Shown here in pieces: positions 6,558-11,976 of a DNA stretch of 11,976 bases (position 1 is its first letter; the number at the start of each line of letters is the position of its first letter). The DNA is taken from contig VGXH01000018.1 of assembly GCA_016873405.1 (NCBI GenBank), positions 1-11,976 on the forward strand, read 5' to 3'. Made by a program: the position numbers and the translations under genes. This DNA comes from a bacterium. Its GTDB lineage: Bacteria > Krumholzibacteriota > Krumholzibacteria > LZORAL124-64-63. The notes under the pieces were generated by a model. The model did not search any database. It worked only from the letters and a program-made list of their open reading frames with translations, and was not told the origin of the DNA.

Positions 6558-7232
6558 GTGGACGCGCGGGCGGGCGCGGGCCTGATCCTGCCCTACACCC
6601 GCGAAGACGATCTGATCGCGCAGGCGCGCGCCACCGGGCGCGCGCTTTGCCTCGTCTACCGGCCGCAGCAGACGTGCGTGGTGCTCGGGCGCGGCGGCAG
6701 CGAGGAACGCGAGTTGCACCGCGCGGCCATCGACGCCGACGGGGTGCCGGTCTACCGCCGCCCCGGCGGCGGCGGCGCCGTGGTGCTGGACGAGGGCAAC
6801 CTGGTCGTCGTGCTGGCGTTGCCCCTGCCCGGGCTCGGCGCGGTGACGGCGGCGTTCCGGCTGGCCTCCGACCTGGTGATCGGCGCGCTGGCCGACTGCG
6901 GCGTGCCGGGCGTGGAGCAGCGCGGGGTGTCGGACCTGGCCCTGGGAGACCGCAAGCTGGGCGGCTCGTGCCTGCGCCGCGAGCGCAACCTGGCCCACTA
7001 CGCGACGACGCTGCTGGTGACATCGCGCCCGGAACTGATGGACCGCTACCTGCGGCACCCGCCGCGCGAGCCCGAGTACCGGCGTCGGCGGTCGCACGCC
7101 GATTTTGTAACGTCCCTCTCGCGTGAAGGTTATCGAATCGATCCCGATTTCTGGACAACTCTGCTGACGGCAGCCCTGGTGAAGCGGCTGACGCAGCCGT
7201 TGCTGAGCGAATTCCCGTTCGCCGGCGGGTAA
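6558..7232 (+). CDS. Lipoate--protein ligase family protein (catalytic domain only)
   Basis: The product belongs to the biotin/lipoate ligase fold family and probably attaches lipoate, or octanoate, to the E2 lipoyl lysine. Visible motifs are RRPGGGGAVVLDEGN (67-81), equivalent to the lipoate-binding RRxxGGGAV loop, and SDLALGDRKLGGS (125-137) with Lys133, which aligns with the catalytic lysine of E. coli LplA. HYATTLLV follows. At 224 residues it lacks the C-terminal accessory domain of E. coli LplA (about 340 residues). It may therefore need a separate partner, work as an octanoyl or lipoyl transferase, or belong to the short ligases (RYLRHPPREPEYRRRRSHADFV resembles a subgroup I associate with deep-branching bacteria). 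The GTG start at 6558 is one base after the lpdA stop, with a modest AAGGTG (6545-6550) seven bases upstream, so translation is likely coupled. The last 130 bases are less GC-rich than the rest. Family membership is clear, but the exact reaction is not. No lipA or lipB is in the window. Confidence 0.85.
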   Translation: MDARAGAGLILPYTREDDLIAQARATGRALCLVYRPQQTCVVLGRGGSEERELHRAAIDADGVPVYRRPGGGGAVVLDEGNLVVVLALPLPGLGAVTAAFRLASDLVIGALADCGVPGVEQRGVSDLALGDRKLGGSCLRRERNLAHYATTLLVTSRPELMDRYLRHPPREPEYRRRRSHADFVTSLSREGYRIDPDFWTTLLTAALVKRLTQPLLSEFPFAGG

Positions 7233-7236
7233 ACCG

Positions 7237-7265
7237 TTTCCAACGCGCGGCGATTCTGGTAGGAT
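7237..7265 (+). promoter_or_regulatory. Putative extended -10 promoter for the response regulator
   Basis: TTTCCA (7237-7242, four of six matches to the -35 consensus) is followed by a 17-base spacer, an extended TG (7257-7258) and TAGGAT (7260-7265, four of six matches to the -10 consensus). The layout matches the predicted pdh promoter. Transcription would begin near 7271, leaving a leader of about 80 bases before the GTG start at 7351. No terminator is visible between the ligase gene and this site, so read-through from the pdh operon is also possible. Confidence 0.4.
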
Positions 7266-7350
7266 GAGCGGGATCGGACACTCTGCACATGCCGGCCGCT
7301 CGCCCGCCGATCACGTTCGCTCGCCGGCACTCGTCCCCGGGGGATCGATC

Positions 7351-8031
7351 GTGGCCCAAGCCGCACAAGAGAACGAGATCCATCGCCTGCTGATCGTCGA
7401 CGACCATCCGCTCGTCCGTTCCGGCATCCGCGCCATCCTGCAGCTGGAAGCGGACCTCGAGGTCTGCGGCGAGGCCGAGAGCGTGGAACAGGCCCTCGAG
7501 CTGGCCGCCAGCCTGGACCCGGACCTGGTCCTGGTCGACATCACGCTGAAGAACAGCAGTGGCCTGACGCTGCTGAAGGAGCTGCAGGCCCGCCATCCGG
7601 ACATGCTGACCCTGGCCGTCTCGATGCACGACGAGTACACCTACGCCGTCAGGTGCCTGAAGGCCGGGGCCAAGGGCTACATCATGAAGCAGGCCGGCAC
7701 CGAGCGCATCCGCGACGCGATCCGCTGCGTGCTGGAGGGCGGCATCTATCTGAGCGACAAGATGACGCAGTCGGCGGTCGAGCAGCTCGGCTCCGGTCGC
7801 GCGCCCGGAGTGGCCTCGCCCGTCGAGGTGCTCAGCAACCGGGAGCTGGAGCTCTTCCAGTTGACCGGCCAGGGCAAGGAGATCGCCCAGATCGCCGAGA
7901 TCATGCAGATCAGCCCTCGCACCGTCGAGGTGCACCGCTCCCACATCAAGAAGAAGCTGGGGCTGCGGACGAGCACCGATATCTTCCAGGCCGCCTACGA
8001 GTGGCTGCGGCAGGCCGGGATCCGGCCGTAG
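7351..8031 (+). CDS. NarL/FixJ-family response regulator
   Basis: This is a two-domain DNA-binding regulator of 226 residues, the normal size. The receiver domain (about 12-130) has the acidic pair Asp17-Asp18, the phosphoacceptor Asp63 (LVLVDITL), the switch residue Ser91 and the conserved Lys113 (GYIMKQ). The LuxR-type helix-turn-helix (about 159-218) reads LSNRELELFQLTGQGKEIAQIAEIMQISPRTVEVHRSHIKKKLG, a textbook NarL-type output domain. I chose the GTG at 7351 because GGGGGA (7339-7344) lies six bases upstream. An ATG at 7264 is in frame but falls inside the predicted -10, and the 29 residues it would add (GHSAHAGRSPADH...) are unlike a receiver domain. No histidine kinase gene is adjacent, so the partner must be elsewhere, and the target genes cannot be read from the sequence. 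The receiver has all the residues needed for phosphorylation. It converges on the TraB/GumN gene with 14 bases between the stops. Confidence 0.92.
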   Translation: MAQAAQENEIHRLLIVDDHPLVRSGIRAILQLEADLEVCGEAESVEQALELAASLDPDLVLVDITLKNSSGLTLLKELQARHPDMLTLAVSMHDEYTYAVRCLKAGAKGYIMKQAGTERIRDAIRCVLEGGIYLSDKMTQSAVEQLGSGRAPGVASPVEVLSNRELELFQLTGQGKEIAQIAEIMQISPRTVEVHRSHIKKKLGLRTSTDIFQAAYEWLRQAGIRP

Positions 8032-8045
8032 GCGCGACGCGGCGC

Positions 8046-8966
8046 TCAGTCCTCCCGCTGCGTGACCGTCCAGCCCAGCCGCTCCAGGCGCCGGACGACG
8101 CCGCCCTCGCCGCTGAAGTGCCCGGCGCCGACCACCATGAACACGTCATGGTCGCCCCGCAGCCAGGCATCGACGCTGTCGGCCATCGCGGCGTTGCGGT
8201 CGTCCAGCAGGCGCCCGTACCAGGCCTCCAGGCGCGGGTCGGTGCCGGCCTGCTCCTGCAACAGCGCGTCCAGGGCCGCGGCATCGCCGCTTCGCCAGGC
8301 GGCGATCATGGCCTCGGTCAGTTCGCCCAGACGCCCGAGGTCCGCCAGCATGTGCGCCATGAAGACGTCGTCCAGCTCGTCGTCGATGTCCAGGAACAGC
8401 GCCATCTGCGCGTCGATGGTCTCGAGTTCGCGCACCGTCCGGCCCTCGGTGCGCGCGGCGTCCAGGAAAAGCTTGTCGATGCCCAGCTCCGGATCCAGCC
8501 CCTGGCGCAGGTAGGCCTGCATCATCAGGACCATGGCTGCGAGCCCCGGCTGGAGGCGTTCGTACACCGCCGCCGGCAGGCCGTGGTCGGCGGCCGCCTG
8601 CTTCAGGCGCTCCCAGTTCTCCGGCGTCAGGCGGTCGCGCAGCGTCAGCGAGTCAGGCAACATGCCGCGGCCGGTCATCAATTGCAGGACGCGCGCCTGG
8701 TTTCCCGGCGCGGTCGGATCCAGTTCCACGGCCAGGACCGGCGCCGCCGCGAAGGCTTCGACGTACGGCGCCGGCAGCGGGAAGAAGTCGGCGCGCCCCA
8801 CGTGGATCGAGCCGGCCATGGTCACCTTCGCCTGCGGGCCGGTCGCCTCCCACAGGAACAAGGGGGCGCCCCGGGCCGACGGCGCCAGCAGGGCCAGCGC
8901 CGCCAGCGCCGGGGCCAGGCGCCGAACGGGCCGGTGTCGGGGACACGGACCGCCCGCGCCGCTCAC
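8046..8966 (-). CDS. TraB/GumN-family exported protein
   Basis: The family is named after plasmid TraB (pheromone shutdown) and xanthan-locus GumN, and it shares a fold with erythromycin-esterase and Tiki-type metalloproteases. The biochemical role of most bacterial members is unknown. The 306 residues begin with a basic stretch and a hydrophobic segment (LAPALAALALLAPSARG), then a likely signal peptidase site after Gly33 (A-R-G). The mature protein would be periplasmic or secreted. The two conserved histidine motifs are present: GSIHVG (His55, just after the first strand) and VVGAGHFSG (His283, near the C-terminus). Both are candidate metal or active-site residues. An acidic stretch (LFLDIDDELDDVFMAHML) lies mid-protein. 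The GTG start at 8966 overlaps the hflC stop (GTGA), with GGGAG six bases upstream inside hflC, so translation is coupled to hflC. There is no lipobox cysteine. An open frame continues far upstream, but it is an antisense-type shadow of hflC. Confidence 0.87.
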   Translation of the reverse strand: MSGAGGPCPRHRPVRRLAPALAALALLAPSARGAPLFLWEATGPQAKVTMAGSIHVGRADFFPLPAPYVEAFAAAPVLAVELDPTAPGNQARVLQLMTGRGMLPDSLTLRDRLTPENWERLKQAAADHGLPAAVYERLQPGLAAMVLMMQAYLRQGLDPELGIDKLFLDAARTEGRTVRELETIDAQMALFLDIDDELDDVFMAHMLADLGRLGELTEAMIAAWRSGDAAALDALLQEQAGTDPRLEAWYGRLLDDRNAAMADSVDAWLRGDHDVFMVVGAGHFSGEGGVVRRLERLGWTVTQRED

Positions 8967-9898
8967 TTCGCGCTCCCGGACTTCAGGAAGCGGTAGAAGT
9001 CCGAGTCGGTCGACAGCACGAGCGAGCTGGTGCTGTCCATCGTGGTGGCGTAGGCCTGCATGGTCTTGAGGAACTCGTAGAACGAGCGCGTGTCGGCCGA
9101 GCGGTTGTAGGCCGCGGCGTAGACCGCCGTCGCGCGCGCGTCGGCGGCGCCCTTGATCTCCTGCGCCCGCTTGTAGGCCTCCGAGCCGATGCGCAGCAGC
9201 TCGCGGTCCTTCTCGCCGCGGATGCGCGCCGCCTCGCCCTGGCCTTCGCTGCGGAAGCGCTCGGCCACGCGCTCGCGTTCGGCGATCATGCGCTCGTAGA
9301 CCTTCCGCTGCACCTCCTCCACGTAGTTGATGCGCTTGAACTCGATGTCCAGGATCTCCAGGCCCAGGTCCACCGTGCGCGCCCGGGCGTTGGCCAGCAC
9401 CTCCAGGCGGATGTCCGTGCGCCCCTCGGCGATGAGGGTGAGCTCGGACTCGTCGCTGACCTGGCCCTCGGTGCGCTCGGCGGCGCGGTTGGACGTGCGC
9501 ACCAGCTGCACCAGGTCGTACTTGGCGATGGCGTTGCGCGTCTCGCCGTCGAGGATGTCGTCCAGCCGCGTGTGCGCCCCGCGCTCGTTGTGCAGGCGCT
9601 GGAAGAACAGCAGCGGGTCGGTGATGCGCCAGCGCGCGTAGGTGTTGACCCAGATGAAGCGCTTGTCGCGCGTGGGGAGCTGGTTGGGATCGCCGTCCCA
9701 TTCGAGGAAGCGCTTCTCGAAGCGGTGCACCTTCTGGATCAGCGGCGTCTTGAACTTCAGGCCCGGCGTGGTGATGGGACGGCCGACGGGCTTGCCGAAC
9801 TGCGTGATGACGACCTGCTCGGGCTCCTGCACGATGTACACCGAGAACAGGAGATAGAGCACGACGAGGGCGGCGGCGACGAGACCGAGCGTCTTCAT
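8963..9898 (-). CDS. hflC: HflC, SPFH/Band-7 membrane protein
   Basis: With HflK, HflC forms a large membrane cage that surrounds and modulates the FtsH protease in E. coli. It is not itself a protease. The 311 residues show a single N-terminal transmembrane segment (about 3-22, LGLVAAALVVLYLLFSVYIV), which anchors a large extracytoplasmic SPFH domain (EPEQVVITQFGKPV...PGLKFKTPLIQKV). A long charged coiled coil follows (about 190-250, EEVQRKVYERMIAERERVAERFRSEGQGEAARIRGEKDRELLRI), then the HflC-type tail YEFLKTMQAYATTM...SDFYRFL. The ATG at 9898 is one base after the hflK stop (TGACATG), with GGGGAGG about eight bases upstream, so the pair is translationally linked as usual. The 3' end overlaps the start of the TraB/GumN gene. 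FtsH itself is not in the window. Confidence 0.95.
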   Translation of the reverse strand: MKTLGLVAAALVVLYLLFSVYIVQEPEQVVITQFGKPVGRPITTPGLKFKTPLIQKVHRFEKRFLEWDGDPNQLPTRDKRFIWVNTYARWRITDPLLFFQRLHNERGAHTRLDDILDGETRNAIAKYDLVQLVRTSNRAAERTEGQVSDESELTLIAEGRTDIRLEVLANARARTVDLGLEILDIEFKRINYVEEVQRKVYERMIAERERVAERFRSEGQGEAARIRGEKDRELLRIGSEAYKRAQEIKGAADARATAVYAAAYNRSADTRSFYEFLKTMQAYATTMDSTSSLVLSTDSDFYRFLKSGSAK

Positions 9899-9899
9899 G

Positions 9900-10919
9900 T
9901 CACTTGCCTCCCCGGCCGGCGGCCCCGGCGTTCAAGTTCAGCAGCGGCAGCACCCCGCGCAGGTCGTCGTCGACGATCGTCTTGCTCCGCACCTGGGGCA
10001 GCACCTGCCCCATCGTCTCCAGGTAGAGCCGGCGCCGCGTCACCTCGGGCGCCTTGCGGTACTCGTCGTAGAGGGCGTTGAACGCGGCCGCGTCGCCCTC
10101 GGCGCGGTTGACGCGGTTCAGCGCGTAGCCCTCGGCCTCCTGGATCGTCTGCTCGGCCTGGCCGCTGGCGCGCGGGATCTCGCGGTTGTATTCGGACTGG
10201 GCCTGGTTGATCAGCTTCTCCTTCTCCTGCTGCGCCTCGTTGACGGCGTTGAAGGAGGGCTTGACCGGGTCGGGCGGATTGATGTCCTGCAACACCACCT
10301 GGTCGACGCTGATGCCGGTCTCGTACTGGTTGCACAGCTCCTGCAGCTCGACCTGGATCTGCGTGGCCACCTCGGCGCGGCCCACGGTGAGCACCTCGTT
10401 GACCGTGCGGTCGCCGACGACGCGGCGCGTGACGGCTTCGGTCATGTCGCGGAACGTCTCGCGCACGTTGCGCACCTGGAACAGGAACTTGTAGGGATCG
10501 ACGATGCGGTACTGCACCACCCACTCGACCAGGGCCGAATTCAGGTCCCCGGTCAGCATGCTCGATTCCTCGAGGTAGCTGCGCGTCGAGTACTGCGTCT
10601 GCACGTCCGCGCGGACGGTGCGGAAGCCGAATTCCTCCTTCAGCTGGCGCTGGATGGGCACCTTGCGCACGCGCTCGACGCCCAGCGGCAGCTTGAAGTG
10701 CAGCCCGGGGTCGCTGGTGCGGACGTATTCGCCGAACCTGAGCACCAGCCCCGCTTCCTCCGGCTCCACCGTGTAGAACCCCGACATGAGGATGGCCGCC
10801 GCCAGGACGGCGCCGAGCAGGTTGAGCAGCACGCGCGGGCGCGGCGGCTTGAAACGCGGCACCTCCACGCGCGGCATCTGGGGCCGGAACGGCTCGTGGT
10901 CGTCGTTGTTGGCTGTCAT
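9900..10919 (-). CDS. hflK: HflK, SPFH/Band-7 membrane protein
   Basis: HflK is the partner of HflC in the complex that regulates FtsH. The 339 residues are fewer than E. coli HflK (419): the N-terminal Gly-rich region is reduced to a short polar and proline-rich arm (about 1-28, PRVEVPRFKPPRPR). A transmembrane segment follows (about 30-49, VLLNLLGAVLAAAILMSGFY), then the SPFH domain (VEPEEAGLVLRFGEYVRTSDPGLHFKLPLGVERV). The hallmark DVNPPDPVK-type motif is present as LQDINPPDPVKPSFNAVNEAQQEKEKLINQA. A coiled coil rich in Ala and Glu comes next, then RRRLYLETMGQVLP. I chose the ATG at 10919 because AGGAG (10929-10925) lies five bases upstream. The frame is open for 25 more codons, but that extension (RPAPTERRRARAAG) is unlikely to be translated. 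The gene lies 139 bases after tatD on the same strand, with an inverted repeat in the gap. Confidence 0.94.
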   Translation of the reverse strand: MTANNDDHEPFRPQMPRVEVPRFKPPRPRVLLNLLGAVLAAAILMSGFYTVEPEEAGLVLRFGEYVRTSDPGLHFKLPLGVERVRKVPIQRQLKEEFGFRTVRADVQTQYSTRSYLEESSMLTGDLNSALVEWVVQYRIVDPYKFLFQVRNVRETFRDMTEAVTRRVVGDRTVNEVLTVGRAEVATQIQVELQELCNQYETGISVDQVVLQDINPPDPVKPSFNAVNEAQQEKEKLINQAQSEYNREIPRASGQAEQTIQEAEGYALNRVNRAEGDAAAFNALYDEYRKAPEVTRRRLYLETMGQVLPQVRSKTIVDDDLRGVLPLLNLNAGAAGRGGK

Positions 10920-11008
10920 CGCGACTCCTGGTCTCGGGGGGTACCCGGCGGCCCTCGCGCGTCGGCGTTCCGTGGGCGCGGGACGGCATGGCATCGCGCG
11001 CCAGTGTA

Positions 11009-11046
11009 CCGGGAAATTACCGGCCGGGCACGGGACTATTTCCCGG
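11009..11046. repeat. Inverted repeat between tatD and hflK
   Basis: The arms CCGGGAAAT (11009-11017) and ATTTCCCGG (11038-11046) are perfectly complementary over 9 bp around a 20-base spacer that itself contains CCGGCCGG. The element begins 13 bases after the tatD stop and lies about 90 bases upstream of the hflK start. It could be a terminator or attenuator for tatD, although no T tract follows on the minus strand, or an operator for hflK. A TACACT just beyond it on the minus strand (11008-11003) is a possible -10 for hflK, but I see no matching -35. Confidence 0.5.
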
Positions 11047-11058
11047 CCGCGACCGCGC

Positions 11059-11874
11059 TCAGGCGCCGAACAGCCGGTCGGCGGCGGCCGTCGTGGCGAC
11101 CGCCACCGTCGCCACGGGCTCGCCGCGCAGGGCGGCCAGCGCGGCGGCGACCTCCCGGACGTGGCACGGCTCGGTCCGTTCCGGCGGCACGTCCTGCAGG
11201 CCGATGGCGGGCGCGTCGGTCTCCAACACGAGGCGATCCAGGCTCACGGTCCGGGCGGCCTGCCGCACCTGCCGGGCGCTCGCGCGCGTCACGGCGCCGC
11301 CCAGAGCCACGTACAAACCCGCGTTGGTGAAGCGCGCGGCCAGGTCCGGCCCCCGCGAAAACGCGTGAAGGACGCCGCGCAGCCGGCCGCCGTGGCGGCC
11401 GACGGCCGCCAGCAGTTCCTCGAAGGCGCCCCGGCAGTGGAGGATCACGGGCAGGTCCAGGTCGACCGCCAGCGCAAGCTGGCGTTCCAGGAGCGGCAGC
11501 TGCAAGGCCAGGCCGCTGGCGGAGATCTTCGTGTCCAGCCCGATCTCGCCGATGGCCACGGGGCGCCGCGCCGCGATCCGGGCCGCCAGATGCGCCAGCA
11601 CGCGATCGAGCGCGGCCGCGCGCGCGGCCGGCGGCGCGCCCTCGAGAACGGCCGCCTGCGCGGGCAGATCGTGCGCCAGCCAGGGGTGCAGGCCGTACGC
11701 CGCGTCCACCCCGGGACGGGCCGCCAGAGCCGCCAGGTCGTTCCAGCTTGCGGCGTCGTAGGCCGGCGCCACGATGCGCGTGACGCCGGCGGACGACGCG
11801 CGGGCCAGCACTCCGTCGGTGTCCAGGCTCAGGGGCGGGTGGTTCAGGTGGCAATGCGTGTCGACCAGGATCAC
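11059..11874 (-). CDS. tatD: TatD-family metal-dependent hydrolase (YjjV-like)
   Basis: TatD-family proteins are TIM-barrel metalloenzymes with DNase activity: a 3'-5' exonuclease in E. coli TatD, and an AP endonuclease/DNase role proposed for YjjV and YcfH. The 271 residues fit the family. Expected metal ligands are all visible: His7-x-His9 (DTHCHLN), Glu110 (IGEIGLD), His146 (LHCRG), His170 (LHAFS) and Asp219 (LETDAP). The GLD is followed by TK where YY is more usual. The C-terminal part resembles YjjV more than TatD proper, so tatD is used here as a family name. The GTG at 11874 is the only reasonable start: the protein then begins right at the MILVDTHCH strand, an in-frame stop lies upstream, and GAGG (11882-11879) is four bases away. 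The gene is on the strand of hflKC. The role of the neighbourhood is unclear; this family is often next to unrelated housekeeping genes. Confidence 0.92.
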   Translation of the reverse strand: MILVDTHCHLNHPPLSLDTDGVLARASSAGVTRIVAPAYDAASWNDLAALAARPGVDAAYGLHPWLAHDLPAQAAVLEGAPPAARAAALDRVLAHLAARIAARRPVAIGEIGLDTKISASGLALQLPLLERQLALAVDLDLPVILHCRGAFEELLAAVGRHGGRLRGVLHAFSRGPDLAARFTNAGLYVALGGAVTRASARQVRQAARTVSLDRLVLETDAPAIGLQDVPPERTEPCHVREVAAALAALRGEPVATVAVATTAAADRLFGA

Positions 11875-11900
11875 GGCGCCTCGATTCCGGAAGTCCCGGC

Positions 11901-11976
11901 TCAGGATGCGCCTCGGATGGCCGCGGCGTCAACCGCTCCGAACCGGCGCCCGACGAACGGACGAAAGCCGGACCCC
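11901..11976 (-). CDS. Possible 3' end of an upstream gene (partial)
   Basis: On the minus strand a frame is open from the right edge to a TGA at 11903-11901, giving 24 residues that end FVGRRFGAVDAAAIRGAS. The stop is 26 bases before the tatD start, a spacing typical of operon neighbours, and the GC-rich codon choice is compatible with coding. It is too short to identify, and another minus-strand frame also ends in this stretch, so the call is tentative. Confidence 0.3.
   Translation of the reverse strand, partial: GSGFRPFVGRRFGAVDAAAIRGAS

Noticed and set aside
7105..7133. TTGTAA followed by GGTTAT as an internal promoter in the ligase gene
   Set aside because: The hexamers match poorly at any normal spacing, and the site at 7237-7265 is better.
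8013..8027. Small palindrome GGCCGG-GAT-CCGGCC at the 3' end of the response regulator gene
   Set aside because: The stem is six pairs with a three-base loop inside the coding sequence and no T tract. It is likely accidental in GC-rich DNA and too weak to call the terminator for the convergent pair.
11036..11932. 298-codon minus-strand frame overlapping tatD
   Set aside because: It is a different frame of the same strand, with Arg/Pro/Gly-rich sequence. The TatD frame has all its metal ligands.

Overview
The window is a compact, very GC-rich (roughly 70% by eye) bacterial chromosomal segment with strong G/C bias at third codon positions, which produces many long antisense open frames that are not genes. 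HflK/HflC, a TraB/GumN-type protein with a signal peptide and a bacterial non-haem ferritin point to a didermic (Gram-negative type) bacterium. The pyruvate dehydrogenase is the two-subunit E1 (alpha/beta) type seen in Bacillus and in many deep-branching Gram-negatives, not the single-chain E1 of enterobacteria. The sequence alone does not let me name a phylum. I see no insertion sequence, phage gene, CRISPR array, tRNA or rRNA.

Layout. (1) 1-693, +: 3' part of an unrecognised gene, cut by the left edge. (2) 725-748: hairpin between two convergent genes, probably a shared terminator. (3) 787-1296, -: ferritin with every ferroxidase ligand. (4) 1297-1598: divergent intergenic region with an extended -10 promoter facing right and two hairpins. 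(5) 1599-7232, +: a tight operon pdhA-pdhB-pdhC-lpdA followed one base later by a lipoate ligase-family gene. (6) 7351-8031, +: a NarL/FixJ-type response regulator with its own likely promoter and no histidine kinase beside it. (7) Reading leftwards from the right end: tail of an unidentified frame, tatD (11059-11874), then hflK (9900-10919), hflC (8963-9898) and a TraB/GumN-like exported protein (8046-8966). The last three are nearly or actually overlapping.

How the genes work together. The five-gene operon would encode the whole machine that converts pyruvate to acetyl-CoA: E1 decarboxylates pyruvate, E2 carries the acetyl group on a lipoyl lysine, and E3 reoxidises the lipoamide. The last gene probably attaches lipoate (or octanoate) to that lysine, so the complex and its cofactor loading appear to be co-expressed. 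The leftward cluster pairs the two SPFH-domain proteins that in E. coli modulate the FtsH membrane protease with an exported TraB/GumN protein, which suggests, as inference only, a shared envelope role.

Most of the window is well-known housekeeping content. The points most worth a second look are the short operon-linked lipoate ligase, the hflK-hflC-traB linkage, the palindromic elements at 1375-1401 and 11009-11046, and the unrecognised partial gene at the left edge. I did not find a convincing new multi-gene system.
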